Source: Synechococcus sp. JA-3-3Ab
GTDB taxonomy: Bacteria > Cyanobacteriota > Cyanobacteriia > Thermostichales > Thermostichaceae
Length of the DNA stretch: 64,000 bases
Assembly (NCBI RefSeq): GCF_000013205.1
Contig: NC_007775.1
Coordinates: forward strand, 1,732,501 to 1,796,500
Direction: 5' to 3'
Shown: positions 62,565-64,000 of the stretch, piece after piece
Numbering within the stretch: the stretch's first letter is position 1
How the letters are laid out: each line of letters opens with the position of its first letter
Translations under genes and position numbers: made by a program
The notes under the pieces: generated by a model
What the model was told of the DNA's origin: nothing
The model's input: the letters and a program-made list of their open reading frames with translations, nothing else
Databases searched by the model: none

Positions 62565-63119
62565 CTAGGTAAGCTTTTGTTCTACCCCAAACCCCACCAG
62601 CAGCAGCTCCTCCAAGGGCTGACCGTGAGGGGGTCGTTGGTAGGTGAGGATCTGGCGCAGGCGCAGGCGTGGGTTAAGCAAGGTGATGGTATCCACAGCA
62701 ACGACGCGGGTGTAGGTGGTGGTCATCACCAGTTGCAGGGATCCGGGATCGAAGCGGAAGCTGGCCACTATGGGGCGGTCTTCCTCATAGGCCCGATCCC
62801 GCAAGTAGTCGCCCTCCAGCCCACGGGGCCCTTCTCGCCGGGGCACGAAGAGCATGTTTAGCTCTTGCCCAGCCTCCTCCCCTTTTTCGGAAACCGTCTC
62901 AAACGCCAGGTGGAAGCCCAAAAACCCGTCCACACCGTGGTTGGGGTAGTTGTTGTCGGCCAGGACCTTCTCCTTGAGCTCAGGGGTGAGGGTGCGAATG
63001 GTGAAGTCGGTGCGCGAACGCTCCACCTCCCCTCGATCCAAATAGTGGTAGGTGCGCTCGGTGTGCCAGGCGCCAATGCAGCAGTTGAAGAAGTGGTGAA
63101 ATTTTTGCAGGGCATTCAT
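62565..63119 (-). CDS. CpcS/CpeS-type phycobiliprotein lyase
   Basis: Attaches bilin chromophores to phycobiliproteins for the light-harvesting antenna. The protein is 184 residues starting at ATG 63119 (MNALQKFHHFFNCCIGAWHTERTYHYL). Lipocalin-like landmarks are HTERTYHYLDRGEVERSRTDF near residue 19, FHLAFETVSEKGEE near residue 70 and RIVEV-like basic/Phe patterns including VASFRFDPGSLQLVMTTTYTRVVAVDTITLLNPRLRLRQIL. It may correspond to the CpcS group with an FNCC start; bilin and site specificity cannot be read. Confidence 0.82.
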   Translation of the reverse strand: MNALQKFHHFFNCCIGAWHTERTYHYLDRGEVERSRTDFTIRTLTPELKEKVLADNNYPNHGVDGFLGFHLAFETVSEKGEEAGQELNMLFVPRREGPRGLEGDYLRDRAYEEDRPIVASFRFDPGSLQLVMTTTYTRVVAVDTITLLNPRLRLRQILTYQRPPHGQPLEELLLVGFGVEQKLT

Positions 63120-63207
63120 GCCAGAGGGATCGAGAGCAGGGCCAAGTGGACGGCTAAACCCGATCCTAAAACGAATCGCAGACAAACAGGCACTCCCCTT
63201 CTCCCCC

Positions 63208-64000
63208 TCAGGTGTTAGCTGCCGCTGGGATCCCCTGGGCCACCGACAAAGTCGCCCCCAACACTTCCAAAGCCCGCTGCAACTGCCCATCCTCAGGGCC
63301 GCCCAGGCTTTCTGCCGTCAGGGGAACAGGGCCCGCGGCCACCTCCACATCGGGCTGGATCCCTTGGCGATGAATGTCGTGGCCGTTGGGGGTGAGGTAT
63401 TTGGCAGTGGTCACGGCCAGCCCCGAGCCGTCCGCCAGCTCCAGCAGGGATTGGATCAGCCCCTTGCCGAAGGTGCGCGTTCCCACCAGTTGCGCCCGTC
63501 CGCTGTCCTGCAACGCCCCCGCCAAGACTTCGCTGGCGCTGGCACTGCCCTGGTTCACTAAGACGACCAAGGGGGCTGCCGTGAGGACTTCGCCGGTGGC
63601 GGGAATGCCGTCCTGAATGCCGTAGCGATCCGTCACTCGCACGATGTCGCCTTTGGGGATCCAAAAGCGAGCAATCTCAATGGCCGCCTGCAGTAACCCT
63701 CCGGGGTTGTTGCGCAGATCGAGGATGTAGCCCCGCACTCCTCGCGCTTCTGCGGCCTGGATGGCCTGACGCACTTGAGCGGCGGCATTGCCGTTAAACT
63801 GGCTGAGGCGGATGTAGGCTACCTCCCCCTGGGGCAGCTTGAAAAAACCGGTGCGCACCGGGTTGATCAGGATGGACTGCCGCACCAGCTCCACCTCCCA
63901 GATGCGCTCCTGCCGCCTTAGCCGTAGGCTAACGGTTGTGCCGCTGGGGCCGCGCATGCGTTCTGCCACCTCATCCAAGCTCAGCCCTGCCACTGGCACC
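63208..64000 (-). CDS. ctp: C-terminal processing protease (S41), 5' end outside window
   Basis: A serine protease related to CtpA, which trims the D1 C-terminus. The open frame runs off the right edge with 264 residues visible. PDZ remnant VAGLSLDEVAERMRGPSGTTVSL is followed by YIRLSQFNGNAAAQVRQAI, LDLRNNPGGLLQAAIEIARF, the catalytic-Ser motif NQGSASASEVLAGAL and the Lys motif GTRTFGKGLIQS. Whether it is CtpA or a paralogue (CtpB or CtpC) is not decided by this part. Confidence 0.88.
   Translation of the reverse strand, partial: VPVAGLSLDEVAERMRGPSGTTVSLRLRRQERIWEVELVRQSILINPVRTGFFKLPQGEVAYIRLSQFNGNAAAQVRQAIQAAEARGVRGYILDLRNNPGGLLQAAIEIARFWIPKGDIVRVTDRYGIQDGIPATGEVLTAAPLVVLVNQGSASASEVLAGALQDSGRAQLVGTRTFGKGLIQSLLELADGSGLAVTTAKYLTPNGHDIHRQGIQPDVEVAAGPVPLTAESLGGPEDGQLQRALEVLGATLSVAQGIPAAANT

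Larger units (their letters stand above)
1..64000. repeat. Dispersed GGATCC (GGGATCC/GGATCCC) iterated palindrome
   Basis: GGATCC, usually flanked by a G or C, occurs throughout coding and non-coding DNA on both strands. In 1-3000 I counted ten, at about 627, 828, 1493, 1898, 2008, 2317, 2393, 2485, 2899 and 2986. About one is expected at this base composition. It plays the part of HIP1 (GCGATCGC) seen in many cyanobacteria; I noticed no GCGATCGC but did not scan exhaustively. Confidence 0.85.

Noticed and set aside
1-64000. CRISPR array or cas genes
   Set aside because: I saw no regularly spaced repeats or cas-like proteins; the only iterated short sequences are GGATCC and the two palindromes.

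Overview
The window is cyanobacterial chromosome. Markers are a photosystem II D1-family gene (psbA), a CpcS/CpeS-type phycobiliprotein lyase, a Ycf33-like protein, a free-standing protochlorophyllide-reductase-type domain, a homogentisate phytyltransferase, a PSII-associated S4 protein and a DUF29 protein. The DNA is GC-rich and strikingly loaded with GGATCC, usually as GGGATCC or GGATCCC: I counted at least ten in the first 3 kb, where about one is expected. This looks like a HIP-type iterated palindrome. Together these suggest a thermophilic Synechococcus of the hot-spring JA type, which is an inference from content, not a database match.

Layout. 1-3 kb: a Uma2 nuclease gene cut by the left edge, then purB-pyrB (purine and pyrimidine synthesis). 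3.4-7.5 kb: a phosphate-uptake operon pstS-pstC-pstA-pstB behind four PHO-box octamers spaced exactly 11 bp. 7.6-15.2 kb: an FAD-linked oxidoreductase, DUF29, a UPF0718-type permease, citrate synthase, a NYN-domain RNase-like protein and a UbiB-type kinase. 15.4-20.8 kb: small cyanobacterial proteins, a site-2-protease homologue with an altered zinc motif, and an aspartate kinase with repeated ACT domains. 21-25.6 kb: a highly divergent D1 gene and carB, both on the minus strand. 26-30 kb: a minus-strand Mrp/Mnh cation-proton antiporter cluster (C-D-E-F-G-DUF4040-B). 30-31.2 kb: a decayed tnpB between two copies of a GC-rich palindrome. 31.5-38.7 kb: a MarR regulator, a TM2-domain gene broken by a 303-bp mobile remnant, a two-gene ABC-2 exporter and mfd. 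39-41.8 kb: cydAB (bd-type quinol oxidase) with a terminator. 41.8-46.2 kb: an MscS-like membrane protein, rimI, an unknown gene and purK. 46.2-48.2 kb: a complete IS607-type element (serine recombinase plus TnpB) inserted in a 64-codon gene. 48.3-56.4 kb: trmD, secE-nusG-rplK-rplA-rplJ-rplL, yidC, a Jag-like R3H protein and yceD. 56.4-64 kb: homogentisate phytyltransferase, an S4 protein, tRNA-His, hydantoinase A-like, two unknown proteins, a phycobiliprotein lyase and a C-terminal processing protease cut by the right edge.

The most interesting material is of two kinds. First, the two IS607-related insertions at 32.6 and 46.3 kb. Each splits a gene whose halves rejoin exactly in frame, so both ends of each copy can be fixed to the base and to an AG crossover dinucleotide. 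The short copy keeps the conserved 3' segment expected to encode an omega-RNA, and its end supplies an in-frame ATG to the truncated TM2 gene. Second, the D1 homologue has lost several manganese-cluster ligands and the histidine that ligates the P680 chlorophyll PD1, so it is unlikely to be an ordinary water-splitting D1.
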